Source: Lachnospiraceae bacterium UBA3643 (GTDB lineage Bacteria > Bacillota > Clostridia > Lachnospirales > Lachnospiraceae). From it: 17,080 nt of DNA. Below are positions 6,977 through 15,128 of this stretch, in pieces; the stretch's first letter is position 1, and the number at the start of each line of letters is the position of its first letter. A model generated the notes under the pieces. It searched no databases and was not told where the DNA came from. It worked only from the letters and a program-made list of their open reading frames with translations. The stretch covers positions 1 through 17,080 of the forward strand of contig DFKO01000052.1 of assembly GCA_002373855.1 (NCBI GenBank). The letters are read 5' to 3'. The translations under genes and the position numbers were made by a program.

Positions 6977-9562
6977 ATGGCAGGGATAATATATACTTTG
7001 ACAATCAGACCGCTTGAGATAATGTTTGAATTTATTTTTTCAGTGGCACAGGTAATAGTGAAGGGTAATATTGTATTATCAATATTGTCTTTAAGTATTA
7101 CTGTAGGTGTATTAACTCTGCCTCTTTATCGCAAGGCTGATAAGCTCCAGGAGGATAACAAGAACAAGCAGTCTGCAATGGAGCCCATGATTGTCCATAT
7201 TAAAAAAACCTTTAAGAGTGATGAGCGGTTCATGATGCTTCAGGCTTATTACAGGCAGAATGATTATAAGCCGATTCATGCGCTCAGGGGATCTTTATCT
7301 CTTTTTCTACAGATTCCGTTCTTTATTTCAGCATACAGATTTTTGTCAGGATTGCAGCTTTTAAATGGGACTGCTTTAGGTCCTATTAAGAATCTGGCAC
7401 AGCCCGATTCACTGCTTGTTATAGGTGGTATAGCAATTAATGTACTGCCTGGTTTAATGACATTAATTAATATTGTTTCAGGTACTATTTATACAAAAGG
7501 TCAGCCCGTAAAAACCAAGATTCAGCTTTACGGAGTTGCTTTTGTATTTTTGATTCTGCTCTATACATCTCCGTCCGGTCTGGTTTTATACTGGACATTC
7601 AACAATATTTTCTCTTTACTCAAAAACGTTTTCGACAAGATTATAGCCAAGAGATTCCCGAAGAAAAATAAAGAGACAGCTACAGATAATAAAGATAACA
7701 ATGAGAAGGATACATTATTCTGGCTGGGAGCAATCTTTATGACTTTATTTACGGGATGCTTTATACCCATGAGTATCATGAGGTCATCACCGGCAGAGTT
7801 TGTAAATATATGGGACGTCAGTAATCCGCTTAGGTATATTATTAATTCTGGGTTACTGGCCGCAGGGACATTTTTAGTCTGGTTTGGAATATATTACGTA
7901 TTATCAGATGATAAAATAAGAAAGATTTTTAGAGAAATTTCATTTATCATTTCTATAGTGGCTGTATTTAACTATACATCGCTTGGAACAGGGCTTGGCA
8001 GACTTAACGCTAATCTGATGTATGATGATATGGCCATATTCTTTGATACAAAAGTAAAGATCATTAATTTGTTGTTCATTATTCTGATTATTGCACTTAT
8101 TCACTTATTATTCAGAAAAATCAAATCATTTGTTCCCGGATTAATTTCAGCAGGTATTATTACTTCTCTCGTATTTATTGGGATAGACTCATATACAATC
8201 AATACAGAATACAAGAAGGTAGAAGAGGCTTCTCAATTGGCTACTGTTGATGACTTTAACATTCCTCTTAGCAAAACAGGACAGAATGTCATAATCCTGA
8301 TGATGGATAGAGCAATGGGAACCCAGTTTCCATATATCCTGAATGAAAAACCTGAATTGATTGATTCGTTTGACGGATTTACATATTATCCCAATACAGT
8401 TTCGTTTGGTGGAAGTACTCTGTATGGTACCCCGGCCCTTTTCGGAGGATATGAATATACACCTACTAAGATGAATGAGAGGGATTCTGAATATCTTGAA
8501 GACAAGCAGAATGAGGCGTTAAGTGTACTGCCTGTACTTTTTAATAACAATGGATTTGATGTCACAGTTTGTGATCCGCCATTTGCTGGATATCAGTGGA
8601 CACCGGATATCAGCATTTATGATGAATATGACAATATAAATGCGTATATTACAGAGGGACGATACAACTCTAATTCAAAGGAAAGCGCCCAGCAGACCGT
8701 TTATCTGAGAAACAGAAATTTCTTTTGTAATGCCATAATGCGGGTATCTCCACTGTTTTTATGGCGTCGTATCTATGATTACGGATATTACAATACATCT
8801 GTGACCGATCAGGCAGTGGATAGTATAAGTGAAGCTCACGGATATAAGGAAAGTTTCTTAAACTGGTACTGCACCCTTGAAAATCTCAGTAATATTACGA
8901 CATTGACTGATGATAATACAGGCACATTCCTGATGATGACTAATGCAGCCACCCATGAGCAGACCCTGCTTCAGCAGCCTGATTATGTACCGACAAATAA
9001 CGTTGATAATACACCATATGATACGGATATGGTTGGAAGGTATACATTGGACGGGGTAACCATGCGGATGGAAACGGAAAATCAGGTGATGCATTACGAC
9101 GTAAACGTGGCATCAATGATTAAGCTGGCCCAGTGGTTTGACTGGATGAAAGAAAATGGAGTATATGACAACACCAGGATTATCATTGTGTCAGACCACG
9201 GTGCATGTCTTAACCAGTTTGACTTAAAGGCAGAAGACGGCATGGATATAGAAGGATTTATCCCATTGTTGCTAATGAAAGATTTTAATACTACAGGGTT
9301 TAACGTGTCAGATGAGTTTATGACAAATGCCGATGGAGTATATTTTGCTATAAATGACGTAATAGAAAACCCTGTAAATCCTTTTACTGGCAATGTTTTG
9401 GATGAAACAGATAAATATGATGAAGAGATAAAGGTATTTATCTGTGATGAGGTAAATCCCGATAACAGCAGAAACAGGACGACATTTATGCCCGGGAAAT
9501 GGTATACTGTACAAGGTAATGTGTATGAACCGAGTAACTGGAGTTATCTTGGAGAATATTAA
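6977..9562 (+). CDS. YidC/Oxa1-like domain fused to sulfatase/LtaS-EptA-type phosphotransferase (paralogue 2)
   Basis: This 861-residue tandem copy of the preceding gene is alignable from end to end with few gaps. The YidC-like part (1 to about 225) keeps LQIPFFISAY and PSGLVLYW, with Gly44 where YidC has its groove arginine. A charged linker (226-245, NKETATDNKD) is less conserved than in paralogue 1. About five membrane helices follow. The catalytic domain shows Asp444 (LMMDRA), Thr481 (NTVSFGGST), His660 (AATHEQ) and Asp740-His741 (VSDHG), so the active site looks complete. The C terminus has NPVNPFTGN (798-806) and a WYTV...NW tail, both shared with the other copies. It lies 16 bases after paralogue 1 with only a poor ribosome site, so translation probably depends on the upstream gene. 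Most likely it is a transferase with a related but different acceptor or donor. It could alternatively be redundant. Confidence 0.82.
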   Translation: MAGIIYTLTIRPLEIMFEFIFSVAQVIVKGNIVLSILSLSITVGVLTLPLYRKADKLQEDNKNKQSAMEPMIVHIKKTFKSDERFMMLQAYYRQNDYKPIHALRGSLSLFLQIPFFISAYRFLSGLQLLNGTALGPIKNLAQPDSLLVIGGIAINVLPGLMTLINIVSGTIYTKGQPVKTKIQLYGVAFVFLILLYTSPSGLVLYWTFNNIFSLLKNVFDKIIAKRFPKKNKETATDNKDNNEKDTLFWLGAIFMTLFTGCFIPMSIMRSSPAEFVNIWDVSNPLRYIINSGLLAAGTFLVWFGIYYVLSDDKIRKIFREISFIISIVAVFNYTSLGTGLGRLNANLMYDDMAIFFDTKVKIINLLFIILIIALIHLLFRKIKSFVPGLISAGIITSLVFIGIDSYTINTEYKKVEEASQLATVDDFNIPLSKTGQNVIILMMDRAMGTQFPYILNEKPELIDSFDGFTYYPNTVSFGGSTLYGTPALFGGYEYTPTKMNERDSEYLEDKQNEALSVLPVLFNNNGFDVTVCDPPFAGYQWTPDISIYDEYDNINAYITEGRYNSNSKESAQQTVYLRNRNFFCNAIMRVSPLFLWRRIYDYGYYNTSVTDQAVDSISEAHGYKESFLNWYCTLENLSNITTLTDDNTGTFLMMTNAATHEQTLLQQPDYVPTNNVDNTPYDTDMVGRYTLDGVTMRMETENQVMHYDVNVASMIKLAQWFDWMKENGVYDNTRIIIVSDHGACLNQFDLKAEDGMDIEGFIPLLLMKDFNTTGFNVSDEFMTNADGVYFAINDVIENPVNPFTGNVLDETDKYDEEIKVFICDEVNPDNSRNRTTFMPGKWYTVQGNVYEPSNWSYLGEY

Positions 9563-9589
9563 ATATTAAACTCGAAAGGGAATACGAAA

Positions 9590-11404
9590 ATGCAGGCAAT
9601 AATTCTTGCTGCCGGAATGGGCAAAAGATTAAAAACTCTTACAAAGAACAATACGAAATGTATGGTTGAAGTCAACGGAGTATCACTTATTGACAGGCTT
9701 CTCGGTCAGATTGACAGACAGGATTTCTCCAGAGTAGTTATTGTTACAGGGTATAAAGGAAAGGAACTTGTTAATCATATTAACAGCATTAATGCTAAGA
9801 CTCCGATTGTTTTTATAGATAATCCTGTTTATGACAAGACCAACAATATATATTCTCTCTCGCTGGCGACAGACTATCTTGCAGAAGAAGATACAGTGCT
9901 TTTTGAGTCAGACCTCATATTTGAGGACAGTATACTGGATGATTTGATACATGACCCAAGAGAAACACTGGCTCTTGTAGATAAATATGAGAGCTGGATG
10001 GATGGTACATGCCTTAAGCTTGATGAAGAGGATAATATTACTGAGTTTGTGCCCGGTTCTAAGTTTCAGTTTAGTGAGAGTGATGATTATTACAAAACTG
10101 TAAATATATATAAATTCAGCAAACATTTCTCTGTGACTCATTATATCCCGTTCCTTGAAGCATATACAAAAGCTCTTGGAAATAATGAGTACTATGAGCA
10201 GGTGCTTCGCGTTATTACCATGCTCGACAGTCCGGAGATTAAAGCAAAGAGAATCCCTCATGATGCCAGATGGTACGAGATAGATGACAAACAGGACCTT
10301 GACATAGCAAGCGTTCTCTTTATGGAGGATAGAGAAGATAAACTGAAGATGATGGAAGGCAGATATGGTGGATACTGGAGATTCCCGAATCTCCTTGATT
10401 TCTGCTATCTGGTTAATCCGTATTATCCTCCTACGAAGATGAAAGAAGAGATTAAGGACAGCTTTGATACATTGTTGACCCAGTACCCTTCGGGACAGAG
10501 AGTTAATTCTCTCCTTGCATCCAGAGATATGGGAGTGGAGGAAGATAATATAGTAGTTGGAAACGGTGCAGCAGAGCTGATAAAAGCTTTTATGGACAAT
10601 ACTGAAGGCAAGGTCGGTTGCATCAAGCCTACTTTTGAGGAGTATCCCAACCGTTATAATAAAAACGAAGTGGAGTATTTTATTCCGGATAATGATGACT
10701 ACACATATGATGCAAATGATGTAATTGGATTCTTAAAGACCAGTGATGTAAAAACACTTATTCTGATCAATCCGGATAATCCTACAGGAAACTTTATTAA
10801 TAATAAAGGGCTTGAAGATATAATCAGGTATACATCTGATAATAAAATCAGACTGGTTGTTGATGAATCGTTTGCAGATTTTGCTGACGAGTATAGTACA
10901 CTGCTTGATCAGGATTTTCTGATAAAAAATCAGAATGTAATTGTAGTTAAAAGCATCTCCAAGAGTTATGGGGTGCCGGGACTCAGATTGGGTGTACTCG
11001 CCTCAGGTGATACGGAATTAATCAGGTTTCTAAAAAAAGAAATTGCAATTTGGAACATAAACTCATTTGCAGAATTTTATATGCAGATAGCTACCAAGTA
11101 TGAGAAGGACTATAAAAAAGCTCTAAGTAAAATTAAAAATGAGAGGAAGAGATTTTATGATGAATTAATTAAAATCCCTGATATTCATGTAGTACCTTCG
11201 CAGGCCAATTATTTTCTTGTCAGATTAAAGGGAAATATAACTGCAAGAGAATTGACAAAGAAGTTGCTCATTGAGCATAATCTTTTGATTAAAGATCTTT
11301 CAAAAAAACTTGGAAGAACAGATTGTGTGAGAATTGCTATCAGGAATAAAACAGATAATGATAAATTGCTTATGGCAATGAAAGAAAGTGGTTTGTTGCA
11401 ATAA
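9590..11404 (+). CDS. Bifunctional LicC/PntC-like cytidylyltransferase and class I/II PLP enzyme
   Basis: This is a 604-residue cytoplasmic fusion. Residues 1 to about 245 are a nucleotidyltransferase of the LicC (CTP:phosphocholine) type: ILAAGMGKRL (5-14), KCMVEVNG, ESDLIFED (106-113), DKYESWMDGT (131-140) and WYEIDD (228-233). Residues from about 255 form a fold-type-I PLP enzyme like HisC or CobD: GNGAAEL (324-330), NPDNPTG (394-400), Asp425 in VVDES, and Lys458 in SISKSYG as the likely Schiff-base lysine. Known relatives are the PntC fusions, which activate 2-aminoethylphosphonate with CTP and carry a transaminase. HisC/CobD-like enzymes also decarboxylate serine or threonine phosphate, or aminate dihydroxyacetone phosphate. 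A CDP-ethanolamine, CDP-serinol or CMP-aminoethylphosphonate product is therefore plausible but not decided here. AAAGGG at 9575-9580 supports the start. The gene sits between paralogues 2 and 3 of the YidC-transferases. Confidence 0.85.
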   Translation: MQAIILAAGMGKRLKTLTKNNTKCMVEVNGVSLIDRLLGQIDRQDFSRVVIVTGYKGKELVNHINSINAKTPIVFIDNPVYDKTNNIYSLSLATDYLAEEDTVLFESDLIFEDSILDDLIHDPRETLALVDKYESWMDGTCLKLDEEDNITEFVPGSKFQFSESDDYYKTVNIYKFSKHFSVTHYIPFLEAYTKALGNNEYYEQVLRVITMLDSPEIKAKRIPHDARWYEIDDKQDLDIASVLFMEDREDKLKMMEGRYGGYWRFPNLLDFCYLVNPYYPPTKMKEEIKDSFDTLLTQYPSGQRVNSLLASRDMGVEEDNIVVGNGAAELIKAFMDNTEGKVGCIKPTFEEYPNRYNKNEVEYFIPDNDDYTYDANDVIGFLKTSDVKTLILINPDNPTGNFINNKGLEDIIRYTSDNKIRLVVDESFADFADEYSTLLDQDFLIKNQNVIVVKSISKSYGVPGLRLGVLASGDTELIRFLKKEIAIWNINSFAEFYMQIATKYEKDYKKALSKIKNERKRFYDELIKIPDIHVVPSQANYFLVRLKGNITARELTKKLLIEHNLLIKDLSKKLGRTDCVRIAIRNKTDNDKLLMAMKESGLLQ

Positions 11405-11438
11405 TCAGGGCTTGAGAGTATATATGAGAGTATAAATA

Positions 11439-14147
11439 ATGTTATATAATGTTGTAATTCAACCAATTGAATATATTCTCGAGATAATCTTTACACTGAT
11501 GTATAGATTCTTTGGAAATGCCGGATGGGCACTTTTCGGTGTAAGTATCGGTGTTAGTTTCCTGACCCTACCTCTTTATATGCGTGCTGATGCAGTTCAG
11601 GAAAAGCAGAAGCAGAAAGAAAAAAATATAAAGAAGTGGGCAGATCATATTAAGAAGACATTTAAGGGTGATGAGAAATTTATGATGCTGGAAACATATT
11701 ATCGTCAGCAGAACTATCATCAGCTCCAGAGTATACAGGGAATCTTCCCCCTTCTATTACAGATACCTTTCTTTATTGCGGCATATCATTATTTATCAAA
11801 CCTTTCCCTCCTTCAGGGATATTCATTTGGCCCCTTTACTGATCTGGGAGCAGAGGACAGGCTTATTGTAATTGCCGGAGTGGGTATTAATGTTCTGCCG
11901 ATTCTCATGACGGCGATTAATTATGTATCCTCTGCCATATATACAAAAGGACTTCCTTTAAAAGATAAGCTTCAGCCATACCTACTGGCTCTTGTTTTTC
12001 TGGGACTTTTGTATCGCAGTCCGTCAGGCCTTGTTCTTTACTGGACATTAAATAACATCTTTTCTCTTATAAAGAACTTTGTCATAAAGTATGTAAAGAA
12101 GCCTAAGAGATTTCTTGCATTTATGGCATGTATCGCAGGCAATCTCTTTATAATCTTTTCATTTATAAATGGGAAGATAAGTTATCTCCTTGCAGTTAAA
12201 GACTATGAGACATTATTGATTTACGGTGTGATATATGCAGTATCATATCTTCCGATAATTGGACTATATTCAAAAAAGAAAAACAATGTGTCCGCTGTTT
12301 CAGGTGATAATAAAGGAAATAAGAAAAGTATCCTTATCGTATTGCTGACTCTCTCCGTGCTTTGCGGAGCTATGATTCCTCTTTCGGTAGTCGGTGATGC
12401 TCCCCTTGAATTTGTAGATATTTATCATTATAGATCGCCCCTTTATTTTATCGGAACGACTCTTTGCATCTACCTTGGATTGTTCCTTCTCTGGGGTGGA
12501 ATTATCTACTGGGTATGTGGAGAAAACGAGAGGAATACCTGTGAAAAAATCTTTTATATTCTTTTGTTTATATTTGTTCTAAACAACTTCTTTTTCTGTG
12601 CTGATGTGGGAGCCATGTCCACGGAACTTTATTTCGATAATTATCCGAAATTTTCGAAAATCATGAAGCTGATCAATCTAATATTGATTATGATACCTGC
12701 CGGACTTATCTTTATTTTTTGGAATATGATAAAAAAGTATTTACGAGGTATCACAGCGCTTCTTCTTATAAGTATGTCTGTCATATCGGTAAAGGATTAT
12801 ATCGGTATATCATCTGCCCTTAAAACCGTTACGGTTGCAGACAGTTTTGATGATGAGGAAAGAGTGATTCCCTTAAGTAAAGAGGGTAATAATGTAATCA
12901 TCATAATGCTTGACCGTGCTATCGGAGCATATATCCCCTTTATGTTTGATGAGAGACCCGAGCTAAAAGAGCAGTTTGACGGATTCACTGGGTATCCAAA
13001 TACTGTATCGTTTGGAGGTTATACCATTATCGGTTCTCCTGGATTATTTGGAGGATATGATTACACACCTGAAAATGTGGACGCAAGAGATAAGGAGCCG
13101 TTAGCTGAAAAATTTATAGAAGCCCAGATGGTACTACCCAAAGTATTCGAGGATGATAACTGTAAGATTACATTATGTGATCTGCCTTATGCCGGATATA
13201 ATGATCTCCAGGATTTCAGCGTATTTGACGGTATAAAAAATACCAATGCATTTCATCTCGAAGCCATGATGAGTCAGGGATATACCCTTGATGAAATCTG
13301 GAATATAATGAAGAGAAATTTTGCATTTTACAGTTTGTACAGAACATCTGCTACAATTTTGCAGGATGATATATATGACAATGGCAATTACCTATGTGCC
13401 GTTTCCATTAAGCACACTGGTCTTCCCACAAAGTTTTTAAACAGTTATTTTGCCCTTAAGTCTTTGGAAGATATATCTGTCGTGGAAGAAGGCAATGAGA
13501 ATACTCTGTTTATGTATGATAATAATATTGTACATGAGCCTGCTATACTGCAGCTTCCCGATTATACAGTAACTGATACTGTGGACAACAGCGGATATGA
13601 TCTGCTCGCACCGAAAGAGGTTGATGGAGTCATTATGTATTTGGCGGGAGAAGGAGATTTCACGGCAGAATTTGCAGCAGGTCATTATCATGCCAATATG
13701 GCTGCTCTTATGGCACTTGGTGAGTGGTTTGACTGGATGAGAGAACAGGGTGTTTATGATAATACAAGGATTATTCTGGTATCGGATCACGGAAGAAATT
13801 TAAAACAGTTCCCTGACAGAGTTCTGCCTGACGGAACAGACAGCGAACATGTAAATGCTTTCCTTATGGTAAAAGATTTTAACAGTACAGGATTTACCAT
13901 AGATTATTCATTTATGACTAATGCCGACACCGCTGCGTTTGCAGTACAGGGCATAATAGAAAACCCCGTTAATCCTTTTACAGGCAATCCTATAAATATG
14001 GACGGAAAGATTGGTGGTGTAAACGTTGTTGTCGGCGGATGCATCGATTTAACATACGGAAACGGATTCGAATATAACGGTGCACCCTGGTATCATGTGA
14101 AAGACAATATATTTGATCTTAATAATTGGACACCCTTGGATAAATGA
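11439..14147 (+). CDS. YidC/Oxa1-like domain fused to sulfatase/LtaS-EptA-type phosphotransferase (paralogue 3)
   Basis: This 902-residue protein has the same order of domains as the two tandem copies upstream but is clearly more diverged. The YidC-like part (1 to about 220) keeps LLLQIPFFIAAY and PSGLVLYW, with Ser40 at the groove-arginine position. An extra pair of hydrophobic segments (about 226-243 and 257-277) and a polar linker (278-296) precede the shared membrane block, giving about seven helices there. The catalytic residues appear intact: Asp492 (IMLDRA), Thr529 (NTVSFGGYT), His699 (IVHEP) and Asp783-His784 (VSDHG). The C terminus carries NPVNPFTGN (842-850) and a WYHV...NW tail. 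GAGAG at 11426-11430 is a modest ribosome site. It lies 34 bases after the cytidylyltransferase-PLP gene. The divergence suggests a different acceptor from copies 1 and 2. Its substrate is unknown. Confidence 0.82.
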   Translation: MLYNVVIQPIEYILEIIFTLMYRFFGNAGWALFGVSIGVSFLTLPLYMRADAVQEKQKQKEKNIKKWADHIKKTFKGDEKFMMLETYYRQQNYHQLQSIQGIFPLLLQIPFFIAAYHYLSNLSLLQGYSFGPFTDLGAEDRLIVIAGVGINVLPILMTAINYVSSAIYTKGLPLKDKLQPYLLALVFLGLLYRSPSGLVLYWTLNNIFSLIKNFVIKYVKKPKRFLAFMACIAGNLFIIFSFINGKISYLLAVKDYETLLIYGVIYAVSYLPIIGLYSKKKNNVSAVSGDNKGNKKSILIVLLTLSVLCGAMIPLSVVGDAPLEFVDIYHYRSPLYFIGTTLCIYLGLFLLWGGIIYWVCGENERNTCEKIFYILLFIFVLNNFFFCADVGAMSTELYFDNYPKFSKIMKLINLILIMIPAGLIFIFWNMIKKYLRGITALLLISMSVISVKDYIGISSALKTVTVADSFDDEERVIPLSKEGNNVIIIMLDRAIGAYIPFMFDERPELKEQFDGFTGYPNTVSFGGYTIIGSPGLFGGYDYTPENVDARDKEPLAEKFIEAQMVLPKVFEDDNCKITLCDLPYAGYNDLQDFSVFDGIKNTNAFHLEAMMSQGYTLDEIWNIMKRNFAFYSLYRTSATILQDDIYDNGNYLCAVSIKHTGLPTKFLNSYFALKSLEDISVVEEGNENTLFMYDNNIVHEPAILQLPDYTVTDTVDNSGYDLLAPKEVDGVIMYLAGEGDFTAEFAAGHYHANMAALMALGEWFDWMREQGVYDNTRIILVSDHGRNLKQFPDRVLPDGTDSEHVNAFLMVKDFNSTGFTIDYSFMTNADTAAFAVQGIIENPVNPFTGNPINMDGKIGGVNVVVGGCIDLTYGNGFEYNGAPWYHVKDNIFDLNNWTPLDK

Positions 14148-14168
14148 TTTCTTAGACAGGTACATTAA

Positions 14169-15128
14169 ATGAATATCAGCTTTGTGATTTTACATTATAC
14201 GGTAATAGAATTAACAAAAAAATGCGTACAACACATAAAAGATAACTGTGATACGGATTCTTATCACATTATTATTGTTGATAACGCATCACCTGATAAC
14301 TCATATGCAGAATTAATAGCAGAATATTCAGAAGACAGTTATGTTACGATTATTCATAATGAGGAGAATTTGGGATTTGCCAGAGGAAATAATGTCGGAT
14401 TCAGATATGCTGTGAATGAACTAAAGTCTGAATTTATCGTATTAATAAATAATGACGCATTCCTTACAGAAAAAAATATATATAATAAACTCAAAGAAGA
14501 ATATGAATTAAGCGGATTTGCACTGGCTGGACCGAAGATACTTGATATATCAGGAGAAGGTAATTCCAATCCGTTTGATATCCACATTATGACAATTCCG
14601 TTTTGTAAATTTATGATCAGAAGAAAAAAAATCGATGTGATTTTTACTTCCATAAATGCAAAAGGACTTTTGGATTTCATAAGAAAAGTTCTTGGTAAGT
14701 TAAGAATATTAAGATTTCCTGAAAGGCCCAGGATAGGAAATGTCGATGAAAAAAATATAAAAGAAAAGAAATTATACAGGTGTTCACTTCATGGCAGTTG
14801 TATGTTTTTCTCTCCTGCTTATACAGCCAGATATGATGGTATGGATGAGAGGACGTTTATGTTTGGTGAAGAAAATATATTGCATCTGCAATTATTAAGG
14901 GACGGTTTGTTGTCATGCTATATGCCGAATATCAGTATAAAGCATGTAGGAAACGGTTCTACAAATATAGTAATAAAAAAGAGCAGGGACAGACTTTTGT
15001 TTGATTACAAAAACAGTATAACCGGATTAAATGTTTGTAAAGAAATACTGGAAAATTATTATAGAAAAAATGGTCATGAACTGTATGAAGATATTATAAA
15101 TAACAGTTCTGAAAAGGATAGCATTTAA
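14169..15128 (+). CDS. Family 2 glycosyltransferase (WbbL/rhamnosyltransferase-like)
   Basis: This 319-residue cytoplasmic or membrane-associated GT-A enzyme transfers one sugar from a nucleotide sugar to a growing glycan. VDNASPDNS at 37-45 is the nucleotide-binding loop. INNDAF (93-98) takes the place of the DxD metal motif, as in WbbL-like rhamnosyltransferases. GSCMFFSP (209-216) and MFGEEN (231-236, the usual ED base region) lie in the acceptor half. IKHVGNGST (257-265) is the typical late histidine motif. The sequence is noticeably AT-rich compared with the redox genes at the left, as is common in exchangeable glycan clusters. The ribosome site is weak (ACAGG). Its stop overlaps the start of the next gene by one base (TAATG), so the two are translationally coupled. 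The sugar is unknown. Confidence 0.85.
   Translation: MNISFVILHYTVIELTKKCVQHIKDNCDTDSYHIIIVDNASPDNSYAELIAEYSEDSYVTIIHNEENLGFARGNNVGFRYAVNELKSEFIVLINNDAFLTEKNIYNKLKEEYELSGFALAGPKILDISGEGNSNPFDIHIMTIPFCKFMIRRKKIDVIFTSINAKGLLDFIRKVLGKLRILRFPERPRIGNVDEKNIKEKKLYRCSLHGSCMFFSPAYTARYDGMDERTFMFGEENILHLQLLRDGLLSCYMPNISIKHVGNGSTNIVIKKSRDRLLFDYKNSITGLNVCKEILENYYRKNGHELYEDIINNSSEKDSI

Larger units (their letters stand above)
4360..9562 (+). repeat. Tandem gene duplication of YidC-phosphotransferase paralogues 1 and 2
   Basis: The two genes align along nearly their whole length, head to tail, 16 bases apart. Similarity persists at the DNA level in places: 4864-4889 and 7481-7506 are an exact 26-base match inside the YidC-like part. 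The third copy at 11439-14147 is older or faster evolving. Confidence 0.8.

Noticed and set aside
9590..11404. Claiming a full phosphonate biosynthesis cluster
   Set aside because: No PEP mutase or phosphonopyruvate decarboxylase is visible in the window, and a phosphoethanolamine or serinol route fits as well.
11424..11435. Earlier in-frame ATG before paralogue 3
   Set aside because: It is followed after two codons by TAA (ATG AGA GTA TAA), so it cannot start the gene. The ATG at 11439 is used.
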